Below, piece by piece: positions 43,517-51,368 of a stretch of DNA of 64,000 bases (positions within the stretch are counted from its first letter, which is position 1; each line of letters starts with the position of its first letter). The notes beneath the pieces were generated by a model. The model did no database searches. It had not been told where the DNA came from and was given only the letters and a program-made list of their open reading frames with translations. A program made the position numbers and the translations under genes. Source of the stretch: Desulfovibrio sp. JC010 (GTDB lineage: Bacteria; Desulfobacterota; Desulfovibrionia; Desulfovibrionales; Desulfovibrionaceae). The stretch covers positions 1-64,000 of the forward strand of contig NZ_VOIQ01000005.1 of assembly GCF_010470675.1 (NCBI RefSeq), given 5' to 3'.

Positions 43517-45636
43517 AACATCTCCACAAAATCTTCGACAATGACTTTGGGGCCGAAACCGGGGAAATTGATGCGCAGCTTATTTGGTTCGATGCGTTCA
43601 ATGATCTTGCCGCGCCCGAAAATCTTGTGCTTGCAATGGCCCAGTTTCATAGGCGAGGGCTTCTTGCTCTCTGAGATAGAAGGTGCAGGGGCATCATATC
43701 CGGCAGCTCGTACCGGACTGTTTCTTTTCTTGGCCATGCCCCCGGAATAGGATTCCTGCAACTCATCAAAAAGATCGGTATCCAGTTCACGCAGAAACGG
43801 GCTGGGCACCGCAGGTTCGGAGAAATCCGTATTCTTGCGGTTGATGGAAGCCGGGGCGCACATGATCAGTTCCTGCCGTGCACGGGTGCAGGCCACGTAG
43901 AGCAGGCGGCGTTCTTCCTCGTACTCGTTGGGCTTCTGCATGGATTTGCGGGACGGAAAACGGTCCTCCACAAGATCAATGATGATGACCGCGTTCCACT
44001 CTAGTCCCTTGGCGGAATGGATAGTGGAAAGGGTGACCACGTCTTCCTTTTTTTCTTCCTCGCCGTGCTGATCGGGGTCAAGGCAGAGGTCGGTGAGGAA
44101 GAATTCCAGATCATCATAGTTGGAGGCAATCTGGCCGAGCTGTTCGATCCCGGCCTCTCGGCGAGGATAATCGTCCGGGTATTGGGCCACCAGCAGCGGG
44201 CGGTAGAGCGGCACGATGACTTCAAGACAGGTCGCCGGAGTGGACTTATGCTCCCGCAATCCGTCCAGATCATGCAGGATGTCTTTGAGCAGCTCGTACT
44301 TCTTGGTAAATTTTGCCAGCGCCTTCTGGTCTGCGGAAATTACCGCCTGTGCTATTTTTGTGGCGGTCTTGGGGCCGACTCCTTTGATGTGTCCGAGGGT
44401 GCGCTGCCAGGCAATGATATCCGCCGGGTTGGCAACCAGACGCATGAAGGCCAGCACGTCCTTGATGTGTGCGGCTTCGTTGAATTTCAATCCGCCGTAT
44501 TTTTTGAAGCCAACGCCCAGACGTTTCAGGGCCACTTCCAGCCCGTAACTCTGGTATCCGGCGCGGAATAGCACAGCCACTTCTTCGGGGCCGTGCTTTT
44601 TTTGCAATTCAATGATCCGGTCCAACACGCGGTTGGACTGGCTGAAATCACTGAGTGGAACCATGAGCTGCGGTTTGCTGCCCCAGTTCTGTTCGGTGAA
44701 AAGTTTTTTGTCGAACTTGATTTCAGCACCGTCCAGAATGGCGTTGGTCAGGTCCAGAATGGGCTGGGTGGAGCGGTAGTTCTGCTCCAGACGCACGATT
44801 TTTACGTCTTCAAAAATATCAGGAAATTTTAGGATGTTGGTTACGTCCGCGCCACGGAACGAATAGATGGACTGGGCATCATCACCTACCGCCATAACAT
44901 TGCCGTTCTTTCCGGCCAGCAAACCAACAATGCGCGCCTGCACGAGGTTGGTATCCTGATATTCGTCCACCATGATGTACTGGTAGCGCGAACGCAGGGA
45001 ATTGCGCAGGAATTTATCATTCTGCAGCAACTCTTCCAGATAGAAGAGCATGTCGTCGTAATCCATCAGCCCATGCTGTTTTTTATAAACAACGTAAGCC
45101 TTGGCGATTTCTTCCATTTCGGATGCATAGGTCGCCAGATGGAAGGCTTCGGAATTGACCAGCGTATCAATGGAGACTTCTTTGTTGCGCGATTTGGAAA
45201 TCATATCCAGCAGGGTGGATTTCTTGGGATATGAGCGGTCGCCCTTGCCGAGTTTCAGCTGGTCTTTAACTTCTTTGACCGCTGCCTCGGAATCACTGCG
45301 GTCCATCAAGGTTATGCCGTTGGGAAAACCGATTTCAGCGGCGTTCTGACGCAGTACCGAATAAGCAAAGGCGTGAAATGTTCCGCCCTGAGTGCCGTGC
45401 AGGGTTCTGCCCAGAATCAGTTCGGTACGTTGCAGCATTTCCTGCGCCGCCTTGCGGGTGAAGGTCATCAGCAGGATGGATTCGGGCGGGATGCCCTGTT
45501 CCACCAGCCATGCCAGACGGTAAACAATTGTGCGTGTCTTACCACTGCCCGCACCTGCAATAACCAGTACCGGCCCCTGAGGATGAGTAGCAGCTTCGTA
45601 CTGCGCAGGATTTAATTCTTTTTTAAAATCTATCAT
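43513..45636 (-). CDS. UvrD/Rep-type ATP-dependent DNA helicase
   Basis: Product of 707 residues, superfamily 1A 3-to-5-prime helicase: Walker A GAGSGKTRT near 28, motif Ia LLMTFTRKAAQEML, motif II DEYQDTNLVQ near 225, VGDDAQSIYSFRGAD near 252, LEQNYRST near 287, TIHSAKGLEW near 545 and LLYVACTRA near 600. Length and motifs fit UvrD/PcrA. The C-terminal basic KVIVEDFVEML-type end is like PcrA tails. Its ribosome site is GGAGG of dispersed repeat R6, ten bases before the ATG. It overlaps thiL by four bases. Confidence 0.95.
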   Translation of the reverse strand: MIDFKKELNPAQYEAATHPQGPVLVIAGAGSGKTRTIVYRLAWLVEQGIPPESILLMTFTRKAAQEMLQRTELILGRTLHGTQGGTFHAFAYSVLRQNAAEIGFPNGITLMDRSDSEAAVKEVKDQLKLGKGDRSYPKKSTLLDMISKSRNKEVSIDTLVNSEAFHLATYASEMEEIAKAYVVYKKQHGLMDYDDMLFYLEELLQNDKFLRNSLRSRYQYIMVDEYQDTNLVQARIVGLLAGKNGNVMAVGDDAQSIYSFRGADVTNILKFPDIFEDVKIVRLEQNYRSTQPILDLTNAILDGAEIKFDKKLFTEQNWGSKPQLMVPLSDFSQSNRVLDRIIELQKKHGPEEVAVLFRAGYQSYGLEVALKRLGVGFKKYGGLKFNEAAHIKDVLAFMRLVANPADIIAWQRTLGHIKGVGPKTATKIAQAVISADQKALAKFTKKYELLKDILHDLDGLREHKSTPATCLEVIVPLYRPLLVAQYPDDYPRREAGIEQLGQIASNYDDLEFFLTDLCLDPDQHGEEEKKEDVVTLSTIHSAKGLEWNAVIIIDLVEDRFPSRKSMQKPNEYEEERRLLYVACTRARQELIMCAPASINRKNTDFSEPAVPSPFLRELDTDLFDELQESYSGGMAKKRNSPVRAAGYDAPAPSISESKKPSPMKLGHCKHKIFGRGKIIERIEPNKLRINFPGFGPKVIVEDFVEML

Positions 45637-45642
45637 GAAAGA

Positions 45643-45740
45643 TGCCTCCGGCGGCCCTTTCGGGAAACCCTGCCGGGGGCCTCAAACCCTTTTGGGAAAA
45701 GGGTTTAAGAATCCCAAAACTTTTTGTTAGGGCTTCGCCG
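45643..45740 (-). repeat. Dispersed hairpin repeat, copy R6 (longest form)
   Basis: GCCTCCGGCGGC, an extra CCCTTTCGGGAAA hairpin, CCCTGCCGGGGGCC, stem CAAACCCTTTT/AAAAGGGTTTAA, AATCCCAAAAC, GGCTTCGCCG. Its minus-strand GGAGG is the helicase ribosome site. Confidence 0.85.
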
Positions 45741-45769
45741 AATAGTATCTGAAATTGAATATGAATTGG

Positions 45770-47065
45770 TTAATCTGGCAGACTAATATTAAACCAGTCA
45801 AGGACCATTTTTCCTGTCTGGTACATGGATTCAATCTGGTCATTATCTGAACTGTAGAAGAATGCGTCCTGCACTGTGTGTGTTCCGGTTCTGCCGTGGA
45901 ATCCGAAGATTTCAGTTCGGTCAAATTTGGCCTTGAGATCGAAGCCGGGCTTGGCTGTGCAGATCAGGTCCGGCGGATTGCCGATTGGGCTGTCTCCGTA
46001 TGCTTCGCGGGTTGTCTGCACTGATTCCATGACCTGCTGGTCGTTGAATTGGAGCTGCATGAGCTTTTCGGCAATCTCTGTGGCGATCTTTTCAGCCTCA
46101 GCCGGATCTACCTGACCCCGCGCGAAATCAGAGGTATGGATATATATTCTTCCGGGATCAAGGGCAAATGCTTTGCTGGCCGGGGAGATGATTGCGGCAT
46201 CCCATTGGTCTTTGGCGGGGTGGGTGTATGAAAGATAGCCGTGCTGCGCTAGGAAAGTGTTCAGGTCCACCTCGGTTTCAAGGGCCGCGAAACCGTGGTC
46301 TGCAAAGCTGATCAGCTTTTTTTTCCCCGGCAGGGCTTCGAATTTATCGAGTACAATGCCGATGGCGCGATCCCATTTGTGCATGAATTCAGCGGCCTTG
46401 GGATAAAGGGGGTGAGCTTCGTCCTCGAAAGCTGGATAGAAAAAATGGAAGAGGCGGTCCGTTTCGGTAAAGACAATGGTGAATAAATCCCATGCAAGGT
46501 CGTTCCAGAGCATTTCCAGTGCCTTCAAGCGGCACTCAAGAGTCTGCTTGACCTGATCGAAAAGGTAATCCGGGTCCATTATGCCTCGGCTGGTGTCTGC
46601 TTCAAGCTGGTATTCCGCATCGCGGAGCGGTCCGAGTAGGAAGGGCGGCTGTACAGCCTTCTCAAGTGAATCCGCTACAAAACCTGAGATCAGCATGCCC
46701 CGCAACGGCTTGGCCGGGTAGGTGTTGGGCAGATTGATAATTTTGCTGACCAGATTGTTCTCGCCCAGCAGATCAAATATGGTCGGGCAAAGGACCTGTT
46801 CGAAATTATTGATGGACAGGGTGTAGTTCTGCGGATCGATGGATGTGAATCCGTACAGGCCGTGCTTTTCGGGTTTCTGCGCAGTAAAAAACGAAGTCCA
46901 GTTCACAGGCGAAAGTTCCGGAAGTTCGGCCTTGATCGGTTCGCACTTCCCGGCAATACGCGCAAGATTGGGCAGTTTGTCAGTCCACTTAATAGCAAGA
47001 GAGGCCGGAAGTCCATCTAAGCCCAATACTACGAATCTTTTGCGTTCTGTGTTTGTGAATAGCAT
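45770..47065 (-). CDS. Alkaline phosphatase superfamily phosphodiesterase/nucleotide pyrophosphatase-like
   Basis: Product of 431 residues. N-terminal FVVLGLDGLPASLA gives the metal-binding Asp, SPVNWTSFFTAQKPEKHGLYG near residue 50 (in parts) holds the likely Thr/Ser nucleophile, ETDRLFHFFYP near 200 gives Asp and His, FADHGFAA near 255 gives Asp-His, and FHGRTGTH near 395 gives the last His. This is the arrangement of bacterial type I phosphodiesterase/nucleotide pyrophosphatases. Substrate unknown. Its transcript would run into repeat R6. Ribosome site weak. Confidence 0.85.
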   Translation of the reverse strand: MLFTNTERKRFVVLGLDGLPASLAIKWTDKLPNLARIAGKCEPIKAELPELSPVNWTSFFTAQKPEKHGLYGFTSIDPQNYTLSINNFEQVLCPTIFDLLGENNLVSKIINLPNTYPAKPLRGMLISGFVADSLEKAVQPPFLLGPLRDAEYQLEADTSRGIMDPDYLFDQVKQTLECRLKALEMLWNDLAWDLFTIVFTETDRLFHFFYPAFEDEAHPLYPKAAEFMHKWDRAIGIVLDKFEALPGKKKLISFADHGFAALETEVDLNTFLAQHGYLSYTHPAKDQWDAAIISPASKAFALDPGRIYIHTSDFARGQVDPAEAEKIATEIAEKLMQLQFNDQQVMESVQTTREAYGDSPIGNPPDLICTAKPGFDLKAKFDRTEIFGFHGRTGTHTVQDAFFYSSDNDQIESMYQTGKMVLDWFNISLPD

Positions 47066-47099
47066 GCTCTAAATAATCTGGGACAAAGCCAAACAACTA

Positions 47100-47213
47100 A
47101 AACGTTTTGGGATTCTTAAACCCTTTTGGAAAAGGGTTTAAGGCCCCCGGCAGGGTCGCCGGAGGCAAAATCAATTCAATCAAAAGCGCGATAGCGCATC
47201 AAATCAAACTATA
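47100..47213 (+). repeat. Dispersed hairpin repeat, copy R7, with palindromic tail
   Basis: AAACGTTTTGGGATTCTT, stem TTAAACCCTTTT/AAAAGGGTTTAA, GGCCCCCGGCAGGG and TCGCCGGAGGC (to 47166). A tail, CAAAAGCGCGATAGCGCATC (about 47180-47204), is shared with R2 and R8. The GCGAAGC end is lost. GGAGGC faces the DUF2156 stop codon. Confidence 0.8.
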
Positions 47214-48093
47214 ATACTACCAATTCATACTTCTTCATAAAATGCACGGGATTGTATGATTCTTTTGCTTTGCGCAGACCGGGTTCACCTAAGTCCTGTT
47301 CACGGTTGACGAATTTTTTGTCGCTGGCGTTGTTTTCGAGGAACATCTGGTTGATGGCCTGATAGACGCCTTTGAAATAGGTGTTTCCTTTTTCAAAATG
47401 GATAACGATGGTGTCGTCCCCCAGCGGCTCGGCGATGGTGTAGGCGATGATGCGGTTGCCGATACGCAGGGTTCCCCCGGTCAGGTTGCGGATGGTATCC
47501 ATTTCCTTGAGGACTTTGGCGATGGCCTCGTTCTCGGCTACAAGTGCATCGGAATGGTTGTTCTCTTCCTGCCAGCGATACCATTCGAGCTGCATTTCAA
47601 GTACTTCTTCTACGCAATCGGGGGTGATTTCGCGGTACTCGTAGTCGTATTTTTTTATGAACTGGCGGTAGAGGTTCTTCTTTTTGTGAAAACGGTTTCC
47701 GCGCAGCTCAATGAGTTCCTGTACAGAATAGACGTAGTCAAAGTGGTCGCGGACTTCGGTTATTTCGATTTTGTCACCGAAGATTTCTTTGAGATGCAGG
47801 GCCAGTTGCTCCGGTACGCGGGTGAATTTGGTGCCCGGAGTATTCAGAAGTTCGCATTTTTTCCAATCGGCACTGAACCAGTCACCTATGGGTGCCCAGT
47901 TGATGACTTCGGGGTTGGTCCGGCGCACATGGATCAGGCCGGATTCGCTGCAACGGATTTCAAGGCCGTAATGTTCGGTCCAGCCCCAGATGTTGGCAAA
48001 CGTGTAGTCGGAAGTGCGTTGCGGACAGGCCGCAAGGGCCTCCTCAAATCTATCCTGACAATCAAGGGTGATGGGTTTAAACTCATTATTCAT
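47209..48093 (-). CDS. DUF2156 (GNAT-fold, MprF C-terminal-like) protein
   Basis: Product of 294 residues like the DUF2156 family, related to the aminoacyl-transferase domain of phosphatidylglycerol lysyltransferases: TSDYTFANIWGWTEHYGLE near 28, GNRFHKKKNLYRQFIKKYDY near 130, and a C-terminal NREQDLGEPGLRKAKESYNP near 265. It lacks the membrane part of MprF. The acceptor and donor are unknown. It begins inside the end of the MATE gene with AAGGA before the ATG. Confidence 0.87.
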   Translation of the reverse strand: MNNEFKPITLDCQDRFEEALAACPQRTSDYTFANIWGWTEHYGLEIRCSESGLIHVRRTNPEVINWAPIGDWFSADWKKCELLNTPGTKFTRVPEQLALHLKEIFGDKIEITEVRDHFDYVYSVQELIELRGNRFHKKKNLYRQFIKKYDYEYREITPDCVEEVLEMQLEWYRWQEENNHSDALVAENEAIAKVLKEMDTIRNLTGGTLRIGNRIIAYTIAEPLGDDTIVIHFEKGNTYFKGVYQAINQMFLENNASDKKFVNREQDLGEPGLRKAKESYNPVHFMKKYELVVL

Positions 48094-49477
48094 TGCTGGT
48101 CCTTTTATTCTTTTTCTTGATCATGCTGAACTTCTGCCAGTTTCTGCACGAGAATGTGTAAAAAATTATAGAGGCTTGTACGCCTTGGGAAATAAGCATT
48201 GCCATCCAGATGCCGGTGGCGGAATGGAGTACTTCGTGGCCGAGGAAATAGGCCAGCGGCAGCCTGCATCCCCAGACGGTGATGGCGAAAATGAACAGGT
48301 TGTAGATGGTCGCGCCCGCACCGTTCAAGGCCCCGGCCATGATCATGGAGGTCAGGGTGAAGGGGATGGCGAGCATATTGTAGTAAAGATAGTTTACAGC
48401 TTCATCAAGAACCACCTGTTCCGGGGCGATGATGGAGGTTACCGGATAAATTACCTGCCAAAGCAGCAGCGCGGTGATGCTTAGGAATCCGATAGCCAGA
48501 AACAATATTCTATACCCGAATTTCTTGGCCTCGTCAGCTTTGCCGTCGCCTAGATAGTGACCGATGATGATGGAGGCGGTCATGTTGAAGGCGAATGCGG
48601 GCAGGAAGAGGATGGATTCGATGCGGATGCCCGCGGTCATGCCTGCCAGCGCGATGACGTTGTTTTCCGGCAGGCTGGCGGTGATGGAGTAGAGTACCAT
48701 GTATCCGGAATGCCAGACAATCTGCATGAGCCCGCTGGGCCAGGCCACTTTAAAGAGATACGGCAGTGCGGCTTTCATCCAGCGTATGGGAGCCATGGTT
48801 TTGCGGCGCAGATGTCCAAGACGAAGCAGGGCGGCCATGTTGAACATGGCCCCGGCGGTGATGGAACCGAAGGTGGCCCATGCCAGACCTTTGTAGCCGA
48901 GATCGGGCATTCCCCACATGCCGAGGCCGAGGCCGAGATCTCCGATGGTGTTCAGGGTAGTGATGATGATCATGCTGTAAAGGGGCAGCATGACCCGTTT
49001 CTGGGCCCGGAAAATGGCATTGGTGATGATCTGCATGTAGTAGATGGGCACGAGATAGAGGAATACCTCGATGAAATACTCCATCACATAACGCATCTCC
49101 TGCGGCACCTGCAGCACGGTCAGAATTCCGTTGCGAAAGGGAAAGCCGAGCACAAAGATGGTTCCGCCGAGCACGGCTCCAAGTATGACGCATAATCCTA
49201 CATACCGAATAGAGCGTTGCAGCAGCCCGGCACCGATGGACTGGCTGATGGCCGCAACTGCACCGTTTGCCGTAGCCATGGCGATAACCAGAAAAAAGAA
49301 CAGGGACTGGCTGATCATGCCCATGGAAGCCTGAATCTCACGGCCCAGCTTGGATGCCACCCAGACATCCACAAGGCCTATCATCAGGTGGAAGATCATC
49401 ATCAGTATCTGCGGCCATGACAGGTTCCATATGGTTCTGTATGGAGCGTTGGTCATGTCTGCTGTGGTCATATTCAT
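48086..49477 (-). CDS. MATE family multidrug/sodium efflux protein
   Basis: Product of 463 residues with twelve membrane segments in two halves, typical MATE length. Landmarks: LSWPQILMMIFHLMIGLVDV at the start, QSLFFFLVIAMATANGAVAA near 60, SGLMQIVWHSGYMVLYSITA near 265. These inner-membrane carriers export cationic compounds against Na+ or H+. The last seven bases overlap the DUF2156 start, implying a two-gene operon. Possible starts at 49477, 49471 and 49456; GGAG is 11 bases before the first. Confidence 0.92.
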   Translation of the reverse strand: MNMTTADMTNAPYRTIWNLSWPQILMMIFHLMIGLVDVWVASKLGREIQASMGMISQSLFFFLVIAMATANGAVAAISQSIGAGLLQRSIRYVGLCVILGAVLGGTIFVLGFPFRNGILTVLQVPQEMRYVMEYFIEVFLYLVPIYYMQIITNAIFRAQKRVMLPLYSMIIITTLNTIGDLGLGLGMWGMPDLGYKGLAWATFGSITAGAMFNMAALLRLGHLRRKTMAPIRWMKAALPYLFKVAWPSGLMQIVWHSGYMVLYSITASLPENNVIALAGMTAGIRIESILFLPAFAFNMTASIIIGHYLGDGKADEAKKFGYRILFLAIGFLSITALLLWQVIYPVTSIIAPEQVVLDEAVNYLYYNMLAIPFTLTSMIMAGALNGAGATIYNLFIFAITVWGCRLPLAYFLGHEVLHSATGIWMAMLISQGVQASIIFYTFSCRNWQKFSMIKKKNKRTSNE

Positions 49478-49763
49478 AAGCTGGAAAAACTCCGTAAAAA
49501 TTCAAATAGTCCCCAGCCGTATATTGCAAAATAATTGTTATTGAATCAGAGGAAAGGTGGATTTGGCTGCGGAGCTAGGAGTTTAGTTACAGTTTCAGGA
49601 AAAGCAAGGACTCAGTTGGTAGAATGTCATTTTTGTCCGGGCTTGTTTTTACGGGATATAGATTCATTCTCATGACCTGAGTCAGTGTACTTTGTGTTCT
49701 ACTTTGTTTATGCTAGGAAAAACATGAATTCAGAAATGACTGGTAAATACAGGAGAGTGCTTG

Positions 49764-50171
49764 ATGTCGAGTGATGAAAAATTCTGTCCCAGGGTGCGGT
49801 TGAATCTGTGGCTGGAAACAGAAGAAGGTATGCTTTTCGGTCTTGGCAGGGCGCAGTTGCTGGAACAGATAGAAAAACAGGGGTCGCTGAATAAAGCTGC
49901 CAAGGCACTCGGCATGTCCTATCGCGCGGCATGGGGCAGGCTCAAGAATACCGAAGAAGTGCTCGGCGATTCGCTGGTGCTTAAGACCCGTGGCCGCAAG
50001 GGCTGCAGTCTTACCCCTCTTGGGGAGCGGGTGCTGGAAGATTACCGCCAGTGGGTGCAGGAAGTTGAGAATTTCGCAGTCATGACTGCCCGCAAATCCT
50101 TCCCTTGGAATATCGCTTCTTATGAAGAAGATATGGAGCGTATTGCTCAGGAGAAGAAGGGCAAGAAGTAA
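49764..50171 (+). CDS. ModE N-terminal-type winged-helix regulator
   Basis: Product of 135 residues consisting of the DNA-binding domain of ModE/LysR-like molybdate regulators: RLNLWLETEEGMLFGLGRAQ, QGSLNKAAKALGMSYRAAWG (helix-turn-helix), LKTRGRKGCSLTPLGERVLE. It lacks the molybdate-binding MOP domains of full ModE, so it may respond to another partner or act constitutively. AGGAGAG lies eight bases before the ATG. No molybdate genes nearby. Terminator at 50201. Confidence 0.9.
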   Translation: MSSDEKFCPRVRLNLWLETEEGMLFGLGRAQLLEQIEKQGSLNKAAKALGMSYRAAWGRLKNTEEVLGDSLVLKTRGRKGCSLTPLGERVLEDYRQWVQEVENFAVMTARKSFPWNIASYEEDMERIAQEKKGKK

Positions 50172-50200
50172 CGTTCTAATTCAGCTGAAATGTAATTGAA

Positions 50201-50236
50201 GCCCCCTTGCAATTGATATTGCAGGGGGCTTTTCTG
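50201..50236 (+). terminator. Terminator of the ModE-like gene
   Basis: Stem GCCCCCTTGCAAT/ATTGCAGGGGGC with one bulge, then TTTT. Confidence 0.85.
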
Positions 50237-50252
50237 TTTTGAGATACCGTTT

Positions 50253-51095
50253 TTATTCCAGCATATAGTCAAGATACTTATTGTCCGAGGGGCGGTTGTT
50301 GTTTTGATTGTTACCGTCGTTGTTCTGGGTGTCTGGATTGTTATTGTTGTCAGGCTTAGGGTCCGGACGGTTTTGATATGTGTTGCCCGAGTCGTTGATT
50401 GTGTTCGTGTAGGTGGAGCTTTGGCTGGTCTGCCGGGTGCAGCCCGGTCTGTTCACGTTGATTGTCGGGTTGATGTTCACGTTGGCATTGGGGTTGGTGT
50501 TCTGGCTTATGACCGGGTTGGGGCCCGGCAGGTTCTGCTGGTTATTGTTGTTGGTATTGGTATTTGAATAGCCTGAATTGGTCGGTCCTGATACTCCGGG
50601 AAAATACCATGCGTTCATGGCATTTCTCATCTGGATTCTGACCCGTTCATGTCCCTTCATGGCGTAGCCTATGAAGGTGTAGTTTATCCCCTTGTAGCGT
50701 GAAACCACGAGGTAGGAGTCATACCATTTCCCATCATGGTCATAGCCTGAAAAAAATCTGAGTATTGCCGGGTAACCGGAAACGTGTCCCGGCAGCTCAT
50801 TTAACATTTTTTGATACGGTAAGCCCTTGCTTCGCAATCTTTGAGTCCACTGTTCAATCTCTGTCAGCAGTGAGTTTGAGGTCCTTTTGGAGTATAATTG
50901 AATGACAGCGTCATTTGTCTGCGGAGTGCATTGTTTGAGAAGGTGGCTGACGTTCCATAGCGGAGGCACTCTTTTGGTTCTTGTCCAGTCGGAAGGACAT
51001 TGCAGACCGTCGGCCATGTTTTGTGCGATGGAGGCATGAGGCAGTAGAATGGTTGCCAAGCATGCCAGAATTAATGATTTTATTGCCTGTTTCAT
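50253..51095 (-). CDS. Secreted protein with Asn-rich low-complexity tail
   Basis: Product of 280 residues with a signal peptide ending HASIA. The N-terminal half, about 25-170, is folded-looking with CPSDWTRTKRVPPLWNVSHL and YDHDGKWYDSYLVVSRYKG. From about 170 to the end it is dominated by Asn with Pro, Gln, Thr and Asp (TNTNNNNQQN, NPNANVNINPTINV, DPKPDNNNNPD). No known family. The tail resembles flexible or amyloid-prone Asn-rich regions, but that is inference. AGGAGG lies seven bases before the ATG. Single gene. Confidence 0.78.
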   Translation of the reverse strand: MKQAIKSLILACLATILLPHASIAQNMADGLQCPSDWTRTKRVPPLWNVSHLLKQCTPQTNDAVIQLYSKRTSNSLLTEIEQWTQRLRSKGLPYQKMLNELPGHVSGYPAILRFFSGYDHDGKWYDSYLVVSRYKGINYTFIGYAMKGHERVRIQMRNAMNAWYFPGVSGPTNSGYSNTNTNNNNQQNLPGPNPVISQNTNPNANVNINPTINVNRPGCTRQTSQSSTYTNTINDSGNTYQNRPDPKPDNNNNPDTQNNDGNNQNNNRPSDNKYLDYMLE

Positions 51096-51187
51096 TTTGC
51101 TGCCTCCTGTTTAAAGAAAATTCTTATTCTTTTATTTGTAACTCATTCTCAGAAACAAAGACAGTATCTTAAGTGAATAATTTAGAA

Positions 51188-51293
51188 CGGCGAAGCCCGA
51201 TTAAAAGTTTTTGGGGTTCTTAGCCCTTTTTTCAAAAAGGGCTAAGCCGCCGGAGGCAAAGATCTTTGATTAAAAGCGCGAAGCGCATCAAAT
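51188..51293 (+). repeat. Dispersed hairpin repeat, copy R8, with compensated stem and tail
   Basis: CGGCGAAGCC, AAAAGTTTTTGGGGTTCTT, stem TTAGCCCTTTTT/AAAAAGGGCTAA (different from R1 at paired positions on both arms), CCGCCGGAGGC to 51257, then tail TAAAAGCGCGAAGCGCATC. Confidence 0.85.
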
Positions 51294-51309
51294 CTGTCTT
51301 TAGAAACTA

Positions 51310-51348
51310 GAAGGCCCCCGGTTCCATAGAAACCGGGGGCCTTCTGTA
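51310..51348 (-). terminator. Terminator region of the acetyl-CoA carboxylase operon
   Basis: Perfect 14-bp stem GAAGGCCCCCGGTT/AACCGGGGGCCTTC with 7-base loop, 25 bases beyond the accAD stop on the minus strand. The following T run is short. Confidence 0.75.
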
Positions 51349-51368
51349 TATGAGGGGTGTGTGGTGTC

